Of a DNA stretch of 41,710 nt, positions 1 through 7,248 are shown one piece after another (the stretch's first letter is position 1; every line of letters starts with the position of its first letter). Below the pieces are notes generated by a model. The model was not told the DNA's origin. It made no database searches and saw only the letters and a list, made by a program, of their open reading frames with translations. Both the position numbers and the translations under genes were made by a program. This stretch comes from a virus. The stretch covers positions 1-41,710 of the IMG/VR virus record IMGVR_UViG_3300003319_000206; one strand, given 5' to 3'.

Positions 1-1256
1 AGGTCCATCTGCTTGGCCAGCGCCGCCATGCCGCTGCCGAACGCCTGAGCCGTCTGGCTCGCCTCTTTCTTATCTTCGGGCGGCTTGGTGTCGAAGACGA
101 GTTTCCAGGTGTACGCCTCGGTTCCGCCGGTCAGATCGGGGTTGTCGTCTTCCCAGGACTCGCCGAAGTTCGCGCGCGCCCACACGGCGCTGACGTTCTC
201 GAAGCCGGCCGAGATGATTCGCGCGTCGGCTTCCGCGAGCAGGCGCGTGATGCCCGTCGCCTCCTTGGTGGCGGCAAGGCTCCCGCTGCTGACCCGCTGA
301 CTCAGGTTGTGGCCGAGCAGGATGATTGCCACGCGATCGTCATAGCGCTGGAGCTGTGAACTGAAGGTCTGGTAACCCTGGGCATCCGCCTGCACATAGG
401 TCAGGTCGTATCCGTAGCCCTTCTCGTCCTGGGGACACATCGCCGTGTCCGCGGCGCGCATCTGCCGCACCTTGTCGTAGCCGTCGAGCGCCTCTTTCGA
501 CTCGCGCATGAGGCGCGGCGTCTTCCACTTCTTGATCGGGCGACCGAATCCGTCGTTCAGCGCCAGCCACCCGTCGTCGCCGGTCATCAGCCCGAACCAG
601 ACGTAGGCGAGCTCGCGAATCGCACCTTTGAGCCATGGCCGCGTGCCGCCTTTCGAAAAGATGACCCACTCCCGACCGTCGTTCTCAATGCGGCAGATCC
701 CGCCGTCCTGAGTGGTCCCCTGGAACGCCCACCAATCCCAGCGCCACATGAGCGAAGAGTGCGTCCAGGGCTTGAGCCGCATCTGCCTCTGACCGTTCTG
801 GAAGGTCCAGTGGACCGAGCAGACCGAAAAGCCGAACATGATCATGCGCTCGTCGATCTCGCCACGATCCTCGTCGGACATGACTTGCTGCCAGTCCTTT
901 TTCAGGATCTCCGTGAACGCGTGGAACTCCTCGGGCGCTTCCTTGGGCACGACGAGATCCCAAGGAAACTCACGGAGCAGCGACACACGGGTGTTGAGCG
1001 CCGAGGCGATGAGCCCCTCTTTCCGCATCGCGTGATAGAGGAGTTCGGACTCACTAAAGATACCCTGATCATGTTGGTCGACCGCGAACATGATGCGGTC
1101 CGGCGTCCAGCCGGAAAACGTCAATAGCGGGTAGATCTCGCGCTTTGGAACGAAGTCGCCGCCCTGTAGCTCGGGGCGATGTGGGCCCAGCGCGGGGGCT
1201 GGCTTGGTGGTGGGAGCAGAACGAAAAAGAGAGAGGAGACGGCTGCCAAGGCTCAT
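1..1256 (-). CDS. Phage portal protein, Mu gp29-like (DUF935), 3' end cut by window
   Basis: Reading leftward from an ATG at 1256, the frame stays open to the window edge for about 418 residues, so the C-terminus is missing. The protein would form the dodecameric portal at the head vertex through which DNA is packaged. The recognisable DUF935 features are the early segment LINTRVSLLREFPWDLV-like region (about residue 95-115), the W-rich stretch around SLMWRWDWWAF, and later the region ILLGHNLSQRVSSGSLAATK (about residue 330). An in-frame TAG at 1314-1316 and no other ATG between fix the start at 1256; a weak CGGAG lies upstream. It is transcribed away from the other head genes, unlike in Mu. 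The family call is from memory of sequence patterns, not a search. Confidence 0.82.
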   Translation of the reverse strand, partial: MSLGSRLLSLFRSAPTTKPAPALGPHRPELQGGDFVPKREIYPLLTFSGWTPDRIMFAVDQHDQGIFSESELLYHAMRKEGLIASALNTRVSLLREFPWDLVVPKEAPEEFHAFTEILKKDWQQVMSDEDRGEIDERMIMFGFSVCSVHWTFQNGQRQMRLKPWTHSSLMWRWDWWAFQGTTQDGGICRIENDGREWVIFSKGGTRPWLKGAIRELAYVWFGLMTGDDGWLALNDGFGRPIKKWKTPRLMRESKEALDGYDKVRQMRAADTAMCPQDEKGYGYDLTYVQADAQGYQTFSSQLQRYDDRVAIILLGHNLSQRVSSGSLAATKEATGITRLLAEADARIISAGFENVSAVWARANFGESWEDDNPDLTGGTEAYTWKLVFDTKPPEDKKEASQTAQAFGSGMAALAKQMD

Positions 1257-1313
1257 CCCGTCAGATGAGCACTCCGACGGTGAGGCAGATGAAAGGTGTA
1301 GATAAAATGCAGA

Positions 1314-1544
1314 CTAGTTCGCGTGGCAGTGGCGATGTCTACGGCGTCCTCTGCGGTCACGCGGTGTCGGCGGAAAGCGCACGCCTTCGGAGCGACAGAA
1401 GTCGGATATCAATTGCCGCACGACCGCTTGACCGGACATGGGGTTCGGCTGCCTATCCTGAAAACTGTTCAGCGCGAGTTCCCAGGCTTCATTTTGTCCG
1501 TCGGTGATGTCAGCCACGATGCGGTGTGCTTTTTTGTCGTTCAT
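1314..1544 (-). CDS. Small protein of unknown function upstream of portal
   Basis: A 76-codon ORF lies between the divergent promoter island and the portal gene, in the same frame as the portal and ended by TAG at 1314-1316. The first 60 residues look like a folded acidic/helical protein with a segment (SGQAVVRQLISDFCRSEG, about 37-54) reminiscent of ribbon-helix-helix or small regulatory proteins. The C-terminal 15 residues are almost all Arg and His and look less natural. No strong ribosome site is seen; the ATG lies only about five bases after the predicted transcription start of the promoter at 1556-1584, so translation could be near-leaderless. I do not recognise a family. Confidence 0.4.
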   Translation of the reverse strand: MNDKKAHRIVADITDGQNEAWELALNSFQDRQPNPMSGQAVVRQLISDFCRSEGVRFPPTPRDRRGRRRHRHCHAN

Positions 1545-1555
1545 TTGGTTAATCT

Positions 1556-1584
1556 TTTATACATCTTTGCCAATCTATTAGCAA
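1556..1584 (-). promoter_or_regulatory. Sigma70-like promoter for the leftward portal unit
   Basis: On the minus strand TTGCTA (1584-1579) and TATAAA (1561-1556) are separated by exactly 17 bases. The hexamers match the sigma70 consensus at 4/6 and 5/6 positions and sit in a short AT-rich island inside GC-rich DNA, between divergent genes. It would drive the small ORF at 1544 and the portal gene. Confidence 0.5.
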
Positions 1585-1604
1585 GACCGCGCAAGCCTTG
1601 AGGC

Positions 1605-2840
1605 GTGCGGATTGACCAGGGGGATGCAGTCGGCGGGGGAATTCTGGCGCTTTTGCGCGCCGGAGCCGCCTTCGCGCCACCCATTCCCATGCCAAAGATC
1701 GGCGAGCCTCCCCCGCGGGAGTTTCGCCTCTTTCGCATTGGGACGAACCCCACCACGAAGGGCCCGCTGAATCTCACGCGGGCCGGCGCGCGTAGAGTCG
1801 TCGACGTCTACGAAGCCAAGGGGCACACCCTCTGCTTCGATCTCTGCCACAGCACGTTTGATAAGGACGTGCCTCCCGAAAATAAGTTCGCGGTTGGGCA
1901 CTTCCGACTCGCCCTTCGTGACGACGGCATCTACGCGGTCGACATCCAGTGGGTCGAACCGTGGGGAGCCGAGATCAGCGCCGGTAAGTGGCCCTTCGTC
2001 TCGCCGGCGGTCCTGCATGACCGTGCCGGCAACATCCTCCAAATCAAGAACGCTGCCCTGGTGACGGATCCCGCCACCTTCGGCGCGCAGCCCACCATCC
2101 TTTCTGCCCTTTCAGGGGAACACATGAATTCCGATCCGAAGAAGCGGGCCATGGTCGACACCTATCAGGCCGGCGAAGCCTACATGCGCGGACTCCAGAC
2201 CATCGCCGAGATGGATGGTCCCGAGCGTGAGGTTGCACAGAAGAACCTGGCCGACTTCGCGCCTCTCATGGACCGCATGAAGGGCTGCATGGGGACTGAT
2301 CTCGAGGCGATGCGCACCGAGATGGCCGCCGCCCAGGTGCTGTCCGCACGCAAGGAGTCCGTCTTTGCCGCGCTGTCTGAAGCGTACGGCGAGACCGACC
2401 CCGTCGCGCTCAAGGACAAGATCATCGAGGACCGCCTGACCCTGCTCGATGCGCAGGAGACTCAGCAGACCGCCGACCAGAAGGAGCGTGAGACGCTGCT
2501 GGCTGACAAGCGGATCCCGCCGGCCAAACTCGGGGCCCTTCGGCTTCTCTCCACCGAGAAGCTTCGCGAGCAGATCAAGAAACTCGATGCTTCGCCGCAG
2601 CTGCCATCGGAGCCCTCGCGCGAGACGAAGCCGAAGGATCCCACCTCGAAAGAGGTCATGACGCTCTCGGATGCCCCGTCAAGCCCCGAGCCGAAACCCG
2701 CGGTCGTGACGCTGTCCGACCAGGACCGCCATGTACTCCGGCACCTGCCACCGGGCGTCACGATGACCGAAGCCGAGTTCTTGGCCAGCAAGCGCGAGCT
2801 CGCCGAGGCCAAGCACACCAACCTCTTCATGGCCCGCTAG
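1605..2840 (+). CDS. Head maturation protease/scaffold, Mu gpI-like
   Basis: The 411-residue product has an N-terminal half typical of Mu-like gpI (phage I-like protein), the prohead protease, and a C-terminal half that is charged, helical and low-complexity as expected of the internal scaffold. The protease-domain signature includes the segments RLFRIGTNPTTKGPLNLT (about 39-57), HTLCFDLCHST, WVEPWGAEISAGKWPFVSPA and the family-typical IKNAALVTDPA. From about residue 165 onward helices dominate, with a Pro/Ser/Lys linker near 335-365. In Mu, a shorter product from the same region (gpZ) is the scaffold; an internal ATG at 2124 (protein from MNSDPKKRA) could give such a product here. The predicted start is GTG at 1605 with a modest GAGG site; the true start could lie slightly downstream. 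Confidence 0.8.
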   Translation: MRIDQGDAVGGGILALLRAGAAFAPPIPMPKIGEPPPREFRLFRIGTNPTTKGPLNLTRAGARRVVDVYEAKGHTLCFDLCHSTFDKDVPPENKFAVGHFRLALRDDGIYAVDIQWVEPWGAEISAGKWPFVSPAVLHDRAGNILQIKNAALVTDPATFGAQPTILSALSGEHMNSDPKKRAMVDTYQAGEAYMRGLQTIAEMDGPEREVAQKNLADFAPLMDRMKGCMGTDLEAMRTEMAAAQVLSARKESVFAALSEAYGETDPVALKDKIIEDRLTLLDAQETQQTADQKERETLLADKRIPPAKLGALRLLSTEKLREQIKKLDASPQLPSEPSRETKPKDPTSKEVMTLSDAPSSPEPKPAVVTLSDQDRHVLRHLPPGVTMTEAEFLASKRELAEAKHTNLFMAR

Positions 2841-2851
2841 GAGCGCTGCCC

Positions 2852-3304
2852 ATGGCCGTCACGTACGAAGTACAAACCCCCGAAGGACTCCAGGGCCGGC
2901 TTGGCTCTGCGGAGCATCACCTGCAACTCGCCGATAGCGTCGTCTGGAAGGGCACGATCGCGATGCAGGTCGCCGGCAAGTTCCGTGCGGCTGCCGGCGG
3001 TGTCAACGGCTCAACGCTGCTTGGCGTCTCCGAGAAGACCTATACCACGGCGCTCGGAGTCGACCGGCCCTACGCGATCGATGACCCCGCGGTGTTCACG
3101 CGTGGCGTCTTCGGGTTCCCTGGCTTCCCGGGCGATCTGCCGACCGACGCCGACATCGGCAAGGACGTCTACATCGCCGACAACTATTCGATCAAGAAGA
3201 CCATGGCCACCGATGACCTGGCCGTGAAGTTGGTCGCCATCGCACCGCCGAGCATCAATTCCACCGCCGTCTCATCGCGGCTCTATTTCGTCGAGATCAA
3301 GTAA
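2852..3304 (+). CDS. Probable head decoration protein
   Basis: This 150-residue, beta-rich, Gly-rich protein lies between the protease/scaffold and the major capsid, the usual place for a capsid decoration or stabilising protein. A good GGAG ribosome site precedes the ATG. The sequence (for example AADSVVWKG-type beta strands, a VNGSTLLGVSEKTY segment and a terminal LYFVEIK) suggests a compact beta-barrel with a D-I-G-K-D-V-Y-I-A-D turn typical of phage decoration proteins of the DUF2190-like type. The assignment rests on position and general character rather than on a diagnostic motif. Confidence 0.55.
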   Translation: MAVTYEVQTPEGLQGRLGSAEHHLQLADSVVWKGTIAMQVAGKFRAAAGGVNGSTLLGVSEKTYTTALGVDRPYAIDDPAVFTRGVFGFPGFPGDLPTDADIGKDVYIADNYSIKKTMATDDLAVKLVAIAPPSINSTAVSSRLYFVEIK

Positions 3305-3319
3305 GGGAGCGCGAAGACA

Positions 3320-4369
3320 ATGACCCTCGGAGCAGGATTCGTTACCCCCCCGACGCCGACCCCCTCGGATGTCAACGCGCTCTTCACGTCCGTCAATGCC
3401 GCGATGCTGCGGATGCAGTCGGACAACAGTCTGATTTACCCGAAGCTTGCCGCGATCCTCGACGGCTCGAGCGGCGTGGTGCAGCCGAACGAACAGGGCA
3501 CCGGCTCCGGCGACCCGAATGCTGGCGAGACCGTGCTCTTTCCGTTCTCGCCGGTGACGAACCCGCCCAAGGTCTGGTCATTCGGCACCGACCGCAAGAG
3601 CGTTCCAGCCGTCGTCGCGTGGTGCAAGGTCACGCGTCGCCGCTACGCGCCCGACCTCGAAGAGATCTACTACGACACGCTGAGCCAGGACCGCTATGCG
3701 ATCCTCGCGAACAAGCTTCCGGCCATCATGGACCGCGCGCCTCGCCTCTGGGATTACCTCGTCGCGCAGATGCTGGCCGACAATCCCATTCTGGCTCAGG
3801 ACAATCAGCCGCTGTTCGGGACGCACTTCTACAACCCGAACAAACCGTCGCTGGGCCAGACGTCGAACGACATCCCGATCGCTGGCATCGATCCGCCCGA
3901 GATGGCGAAGGTGCTCCGCGCGCTCGGCAGCGTTCGTGGCTACGACGGCCAAATCCTCAACTCTGGCGCAAACACCAAGATCGTTATCGTGGTGCCGAAC
4001 GAGGAGCGCGAGCGCGAGATGGCGCAGGTCTTCAATGCGCAGACCTACGCGCAGCAGATGGGCGCCAACGCCGCCGCCACGCCACAGAACACGCTGGTTG
4101 GCAAGGCCACGATCCTCCTCTTCAAGGACCTGCAAAACAACCCGGCGGATCCCGATGGCAAGATCGGCTACGCCTTCAGTCTGCCGGACAGCGTCAACCG
4201 CTCGATCATCATCTCGGCGAAGCGTCAGCCGCTGGCGGCGTACGAGGGTCTGAACCCGAACGACCGCAGCCGCATCGACACCGGCGGCATCCGCTATGGC
4301 TGGGACGCGTTCGGCGGTGTTGGCCCTGGTCTGTGGCAGAACGCCGTCCGCTTCACGATCACGCCGTAA
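3320..4369 (+). CDS. Major capsid protein, Mu gpT-like
   Basis: The 349-residue product matches the character and usual length of Mu-like major head subunit gpT. Recognisable elements are the N-terminal LFTSVNAAMLRM helix (about 24-35), the FGTDRKSVPAVVAWCKVTRRRY and EEIYYDTLSQDRYA segment (about 93-130), DNQPLFGTHFYNP (about 167-179) and the C-terminal IDTGGIRYGWDAFGGVGPGLWQ region. It forms the icosahedral shell after processing by the upstream protease. A GGGAG ribosome site supports the ATG start. Its neighbours (protease, decoration, tail genes) agree with a Mu-like head module. Confidence 0.85.
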   Translation: MTLGAGFVTPPTPTPSDVNALFTSVNAAMLRMQSDNSLIYPKLAAILDGSSGVVQPNEQGTGSGDPNAGETVLFPFSPVTNPPKVWSFGTDRKSVPAVVAWCKVTRRRYAPDLEEIYYDTLSQDRYAILANKLPAIMDRAPRLWDYLVAQMLADNPILAQDNQPLFGTHFYNPNKPSLGQTSNDIPIAGIDPPEMAKVLRALGSVRGYDGQILNSGANTKIVIVVPNEEREREMAQVFNAQTYAQQMGANAAATPQNTLVGKATILLFKDLQNNPADPDGKIGYAFSLPDSVNRSIIISAKRQPLAAYEGLNPNDRSRIDTGGIRYGWDAFGGVGPGLWQNAVRFTITP

Positions 4370-4379
4370 GGAGTGCACC

Positions 4380-4739
4380 GTGGCCGTGGTTGGCATTGTC
4401 TTTGTCGACGACCTTCCTTCTGATGGCAGCCCGCCATCGGCTGTGAATGACGTCGTGGACGCTGCGCTGTTCACGAAGCGCAACGGCTACAACGCCGTCG
4501 ACTTGGCAATCAATACCGCCGCTGACCATCCCTTCGCCATTTATCGGTACAACCGCGACTTTGAAGGGTGGCGGATCGAGGGGCCGCGTGGCACCACGCC
4601 GACGAAGTTCGGCCCATCCACCGCCAATGACATCCCGATCCGGATCTCGGTTCCGCTCATCCAGGAATACCTGTGCGTCGTGACCTTCGATGAAAACATC
4701 GGCGAGAGCATGGCGAGCCTCTCCGAGGCTAATCGCTGA
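4380..4739 (+). CDS. Head-tail region protein, Mu gp35 position
   Basis: A GTG start at 4380 is supported by an AAGGAG site seven bases upstream, immediately after the capsid stop codon. The 119-residue product is acidic and contains no motif I can name. It lies directly after the major capsid, where Mu has gp35, and its stop overlaps the next start in a TGATG, implying translational coupling. A head-completion or minor head role is likely from position only. Confidence 0.6.
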   Translation: MAVVGIVFVDDLPSDGSPPSAVNDVVDAALFTKRNGYNAVDLAINTAADHPFAIYRYNRDFEGWRIEGPRGTTPTKFGPSTANDIPIRISVPLIQEYLCVVTFDENIGESMASLSEANR

Positions 4740-5470
4740 TGGCGCAGCCGTTTCTCACGCCGACGAAGGTGCTATATCTGGCGCCGCTCGGTGCGATTCC
4801 CCGCGCTGAGATTCCGGGTCCGCAGGGCTGCGGAACGATCGGCGCGGTGACGCACTCCGGAATGTCCACCGGCATGATTCAGGTTGGGGGCTGCCCGGTC
4901 GACGTTGAGCAAGTGATCTTGCGCGTCAAGACCGGTGGTGACTTGGGCGTGGCGGAGCTCGAGATCAGCACCGACAACGGCATGAACTTTGGTGATGCGC
5001 TCCTGATGGAAGCCAATGCCTACGCGCAGGATCCCCTGCTGTCGCGATGGACGAATGAGATTGGCGGTACGGGAATCGTCATCGTGGCGACAAACGGAGT
5101 CGGTACGCCAAACAGCTTCATCGCTGGCGACACCTGGACATTCACCACCACGGCGTCGCCCCTCATCCTGCAGCACATCGCATCCGCTGAAGCGATCTGG
5201 CTCAAGTGGGCGATGAACACGGGTCAGAAGATCGACTTCATCGACGCCGGAGACCAGCAGTTTATCGCCGAGATCGTGCGCGTGAAGCTCGTCGCCGGTC
5301 GCGGCAAGGTCGAGCCCGATTGGTGGACCCTCTATCACGAGGCAATGAAGCATTTTAAGTGCGAGAGCACGGGCGACATCCGGCTGAACAGCACGCCGGA
5401 CCCTGATGCCTTCGTCTTTCCGGACCGCGAGCGTACCCGCCCGCCGTTCAGCAGCTACTGGAGACACTGA
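4739..5470 (+). CDS. Head-tail connector with inserted beta domain, Mu gp36 position
   Basis: The 243-residue product seems to have two parts. The C-terminal part (about 145-243) resembles a DUF1320/gp36-type connector by position and by its helical ASAEAIWLKWAMNTGQKIDF segment. Residues about 52-141 form a beta domain with the pattern VKTGGDLG...AELEIS...GTGIVIV...AGDTWTFTTTA. The same pattern occurs inside the tail sheath of this phage (about residues 295-376 there). Such beta inserts are often surface-exposed. The start is coupled to the previous stop by TGATG. The gp36 assignment is tentative. Confidence 0.55.
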   Translation: MAQPFLTPTKVLYLAPLGAIPRAEIPGPQGCGTIGAVTHSGMSTGMIQVGGCPVDVEQVILRVKTGGDLGVAELEISTDNGMNFGDALLMEANAYAQDPLLSRWTNEIGGTGIVIVATNGVGTPNSFIAGDTWTFTTTASPLILQHIASAEAIWLKWAMNTGQKIDFIDAGDQQFIAEIVRVKLVAGRGKVEPDWWTLYHEAMKHFKCESTGDIRLNSTPDPDAFVFPDRERTRPPFSSYWRH

Positions 5471-5473
5471 CCG

Positions 5474-5884
5474 ATGGCGCACCAACTGACCGCTCTGACG
5501 CTGAACGTCCCGACGACGATTCATGTTTTTCCGCTGCGTCCGTTTGGCACCACCCAACACTACGCGGCGGGCTACGTGAAGATCAAAGCGATCCTGCCGG
5601 CGGGGTCGACCGACAACAAGGTCACCTGCAAACTGATCAATGTTCCGGATGGCGAAGCAGATCCGCTGCCGGTGAACATTCCGCCCTTCAACCTGCCTCT
5701 GGCGGGAGCGATCAATGACACGTTCGAACTCTCGACGAAAGTCGACGAGAACAACGAGATTGAGATCGGCCAACTGTTCGCCCAGGGTTTCCGTCGCGAT
5801 GTTCATGGCCATCCAGTAGGCACGCATCTCGTTGTGTTGGTCCAGGATGCGCAGAGCGCCTTTCTGCAGATCACCGTGGACTGA
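5474..5884 (+). CDS. Structural protein of unknown function
   Basis: A 136-residue beta-rich protein located in the neck gene cluster, three bases after the preceding stop. It has alternating hydrophobic strands (YVKIKAILP, VTCKLINVP, HLVVLVQDAQSAFLQITVD) and no membrane segment or catalytic motif. Placement between connector and virion-morphogenesis genes suggests a minor head, neck or tail role. I do not recognise its family. Confidence 0.6.
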   Translation: MAHQLTALTLNVPTTIHVFPLRPFGTTQHYAAGYVKIKAILPAGSTDNKVTCKLINVPDGEADPLPVNIPPFNLPLAGAINDTFELSTKVDENNEIEIGQLFAQGFRRDVHGHPVGTHLVVLVQDAQSAFLQITVD

Positions 5885-5885
5885 G

Positions 5886-6311
5886 ATGCCCCACGGCTCC
5901 GACATGACCAGGATGCGCCAAGATCTCGCGACCGCACAGCGGCGCGTGATGGGGGCGGCTGCGCGCGCGGCACAAGGATCGCTGCGTGCTGCGGTGGATT
6001 CTGGTTATTCGGAGCGCGTCGATGTCAAAGGCGCGGCATACCTGCGACCGAAAGACGGCCATCTGCCGCCCATGGAGCGCACAGGGACACTGCGCCGGGC
6101 CTATCGCTATCTGATTTCCGAGGGCGCTGGTCGGTGGTTCGTTCGCATCGTTGAGCGCACGAAATACGGGGAATACCTGCGCGACGGCACTGCGAAGATG
6201 GCGCCGCGGCAGCACATCCCGAAGCCGCAGGAGTCTTTGCCGCAGAGGTGGCAGCGCCTCATGGAGGCGGCGATTCAAGGGGCGGTGCAACGACTCGGGG
6301 GCGCGCGATGA
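5886..6311 (+). CDS. Virion morphogenesis / tail completion protein, gpG/HK97 gp10-like
   Basis: The ATG at 5886, just after the previous stop, gives a 141-residue basic protein. The C-terminal half has the pattern of the Mu gpG / HK97 gp10 group: a strand pair, then TKYGEYLRDGTAKMAPRQHI (about 96-115) followed by an amphipathic C-terminal helix. Members join the tail to the connector or complete the tail end. The stop overlaps the next start in ATGA. The longer upstream frame is ignored because it overlaps the previous gene without a ribosome site. Confidence 0.65.
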   Translation: MPHGSDMTRMRQDLATAQRRVMGAAARAAQGSLRAAVDSGYSERVDVKGAAYLRPKDGHLPPMERTGTLRRAYRYLISEGAGRWFVRIVERTKYGEYLRDGTAKMAPRQHIPKPQESLPQRWQRLMEAAIQGAVQRLGGAR

Positions 6312-6862
6312 GCCTCAACCGTCCGTCGTTTCCGCACTCGGTCGTTGAACTCCTGCGACCGATCAACGCGGAACTTCTCGCGCGTCTGAACTCCGATGCG
6401 CAGCCCGCTGGCCTCTGGCGTATCGGCGAATCGCAGTTTCAGCTTAGCCGACCTGGCGCGTTGCAGGTCATCTGGTCGATGGTCGGCGGTCCCATCAGCC
6501 GCGCTGCGCAGTATCATGGTCCTGACGAGCCGGCGAAGGTTGTTGGGCTGCGTCGATGCACTCTGCGCGCCGAGATTCGAACGCTTGACGCACGAACGCA
6601 GGGCTTTACGGACAGCGACATCATGCTGGCTGAAGAGGTTCTGCGCGCGCTGATCCTCGTCTGGGACCATCAGCGGCCAGCTGACTACGACACCCCGGAG
6701 TCTCCCGACCAGGAAGAGATCTGGGACGGCTTCAATGAGGAGCCCGGTCAGCGGCAGATCCTCCTCCGCTACCAAGTGACCCCGCAGCTCGAGGTGCATG
6801 ACGACCCATGGCAGTTCAAGACGATCGAAGAGCTCGAGGCCCACGGAGAGATCAGCCAATGA
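6308..6862 (+). CDS. Neck/tail terminator candidate, Mu gp37 position
   Basis: The ATG at 6308 overlaps the preceding stop (ATGA). The 184-residue product is acidic with a central beta region (RCTLRAEIRTLDARTQGF) and a helix with repeated Leu (LAEEVLRALILVWDHQ), a pattern common in tail terminator or tail-to-head joining proteins. It lies two genes upstream of the sheath, where Mu has gp37. No diagnostic motif allows a firm call. Its stop overlaps the following start by four bases. Confidence 0.5.
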   Translation: MSLNRPSFPHSVVELLRPINAELLARLNSDAQPAGLWRIGESQFQLSRPGALQVIWSMVGGPISRAAQYHGPDEPAKVVGLRRCTLRAEIRTLDARTQGFTDSDIMLAEEVLRALILVWDHQRPADYDTPESPDQEEIWDGFNEEPGQRQILLRYQVTPQLEVHDDPWQFKTIEELEAHGEISQ

Positions 6863-7245
6863 GCGCCGCCATCGAAACCACTGACAGCGCGCCGAGTGCG
6901 GAACCTGCGCCGCTACCCGAGCAGCCGAAGCCCGCTCCGGAGCCGGGCGCTCCGCCTGCGCCAATGCCTTCGCCCGAGCAACCTGTGTTGCGCATCGACC
7001 TGGGCGCGCTTCACGGCCAGCGCATCAAACTGGTCGATCGGCCGCGCTTCGCCTTCGAACTCGCCAAGTCCAAGGCGCCCGAACCGGGCAGCCTGTATCA
7101 CTGGGGTGTCGCCAAGGATGCGCCGGCGTGGCTGGTCAAGGCAATGGCCGTGGGCGAGCCCGTGAACAAGGTCTGGACCGAGGCGGAGTTCGACGCCACG
7201 GCCGCAAAGATCGCCGGCCTGCCGCTTGGCCGAAAGGGGGCCTAG
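6859..7245 (+). CDS. Small protein before tail sheath, Mu gp38 position
   Basis: The 128-residue product begins with a Pro/Ala/Glu-rich disordered stretch of about 40 residues and then a compact domain (VLRIDLGALHGQRIKLVD and YHWGVAKDAPAWLVKAMAVG). In Mu-like phages a small DUF2635 protein (gp38) sits exactly here, but the residues do not allow a firm match and this one is longer. Start is set by the ATGA overlap with the previous gene; the sheath gene begins three bases after its stop. Confidence 0.55.
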   Translation: MSAAIETTDSAPSAEPAPLPEQPKPAPEPGAPPAPMPSPEQPVLRIDLGALHGQRIKLVDRPRFAFELAKSKAPEPGSLYHWGVAKDAPAWLVKAMAVGEPVNKVWTEAEFDATAAKIAGLPLGRKGA

Positions 7246-7248
7246 CTC

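Noticed and set aside
3578-4483. Long minus-strand ORF of 301 codons over the capsid gene
   Set aside because: It is antisense to the clear gpT-like capsid, Arg/Val/Asp-rich as expected from GC-rich shadows, and has no ribosome site.
4772-5905. Minus-strand ORF of 377 codons
   Set aside because: It is a mirror frame of two coupled structural genes on the plus strand and has no recognisable domain.
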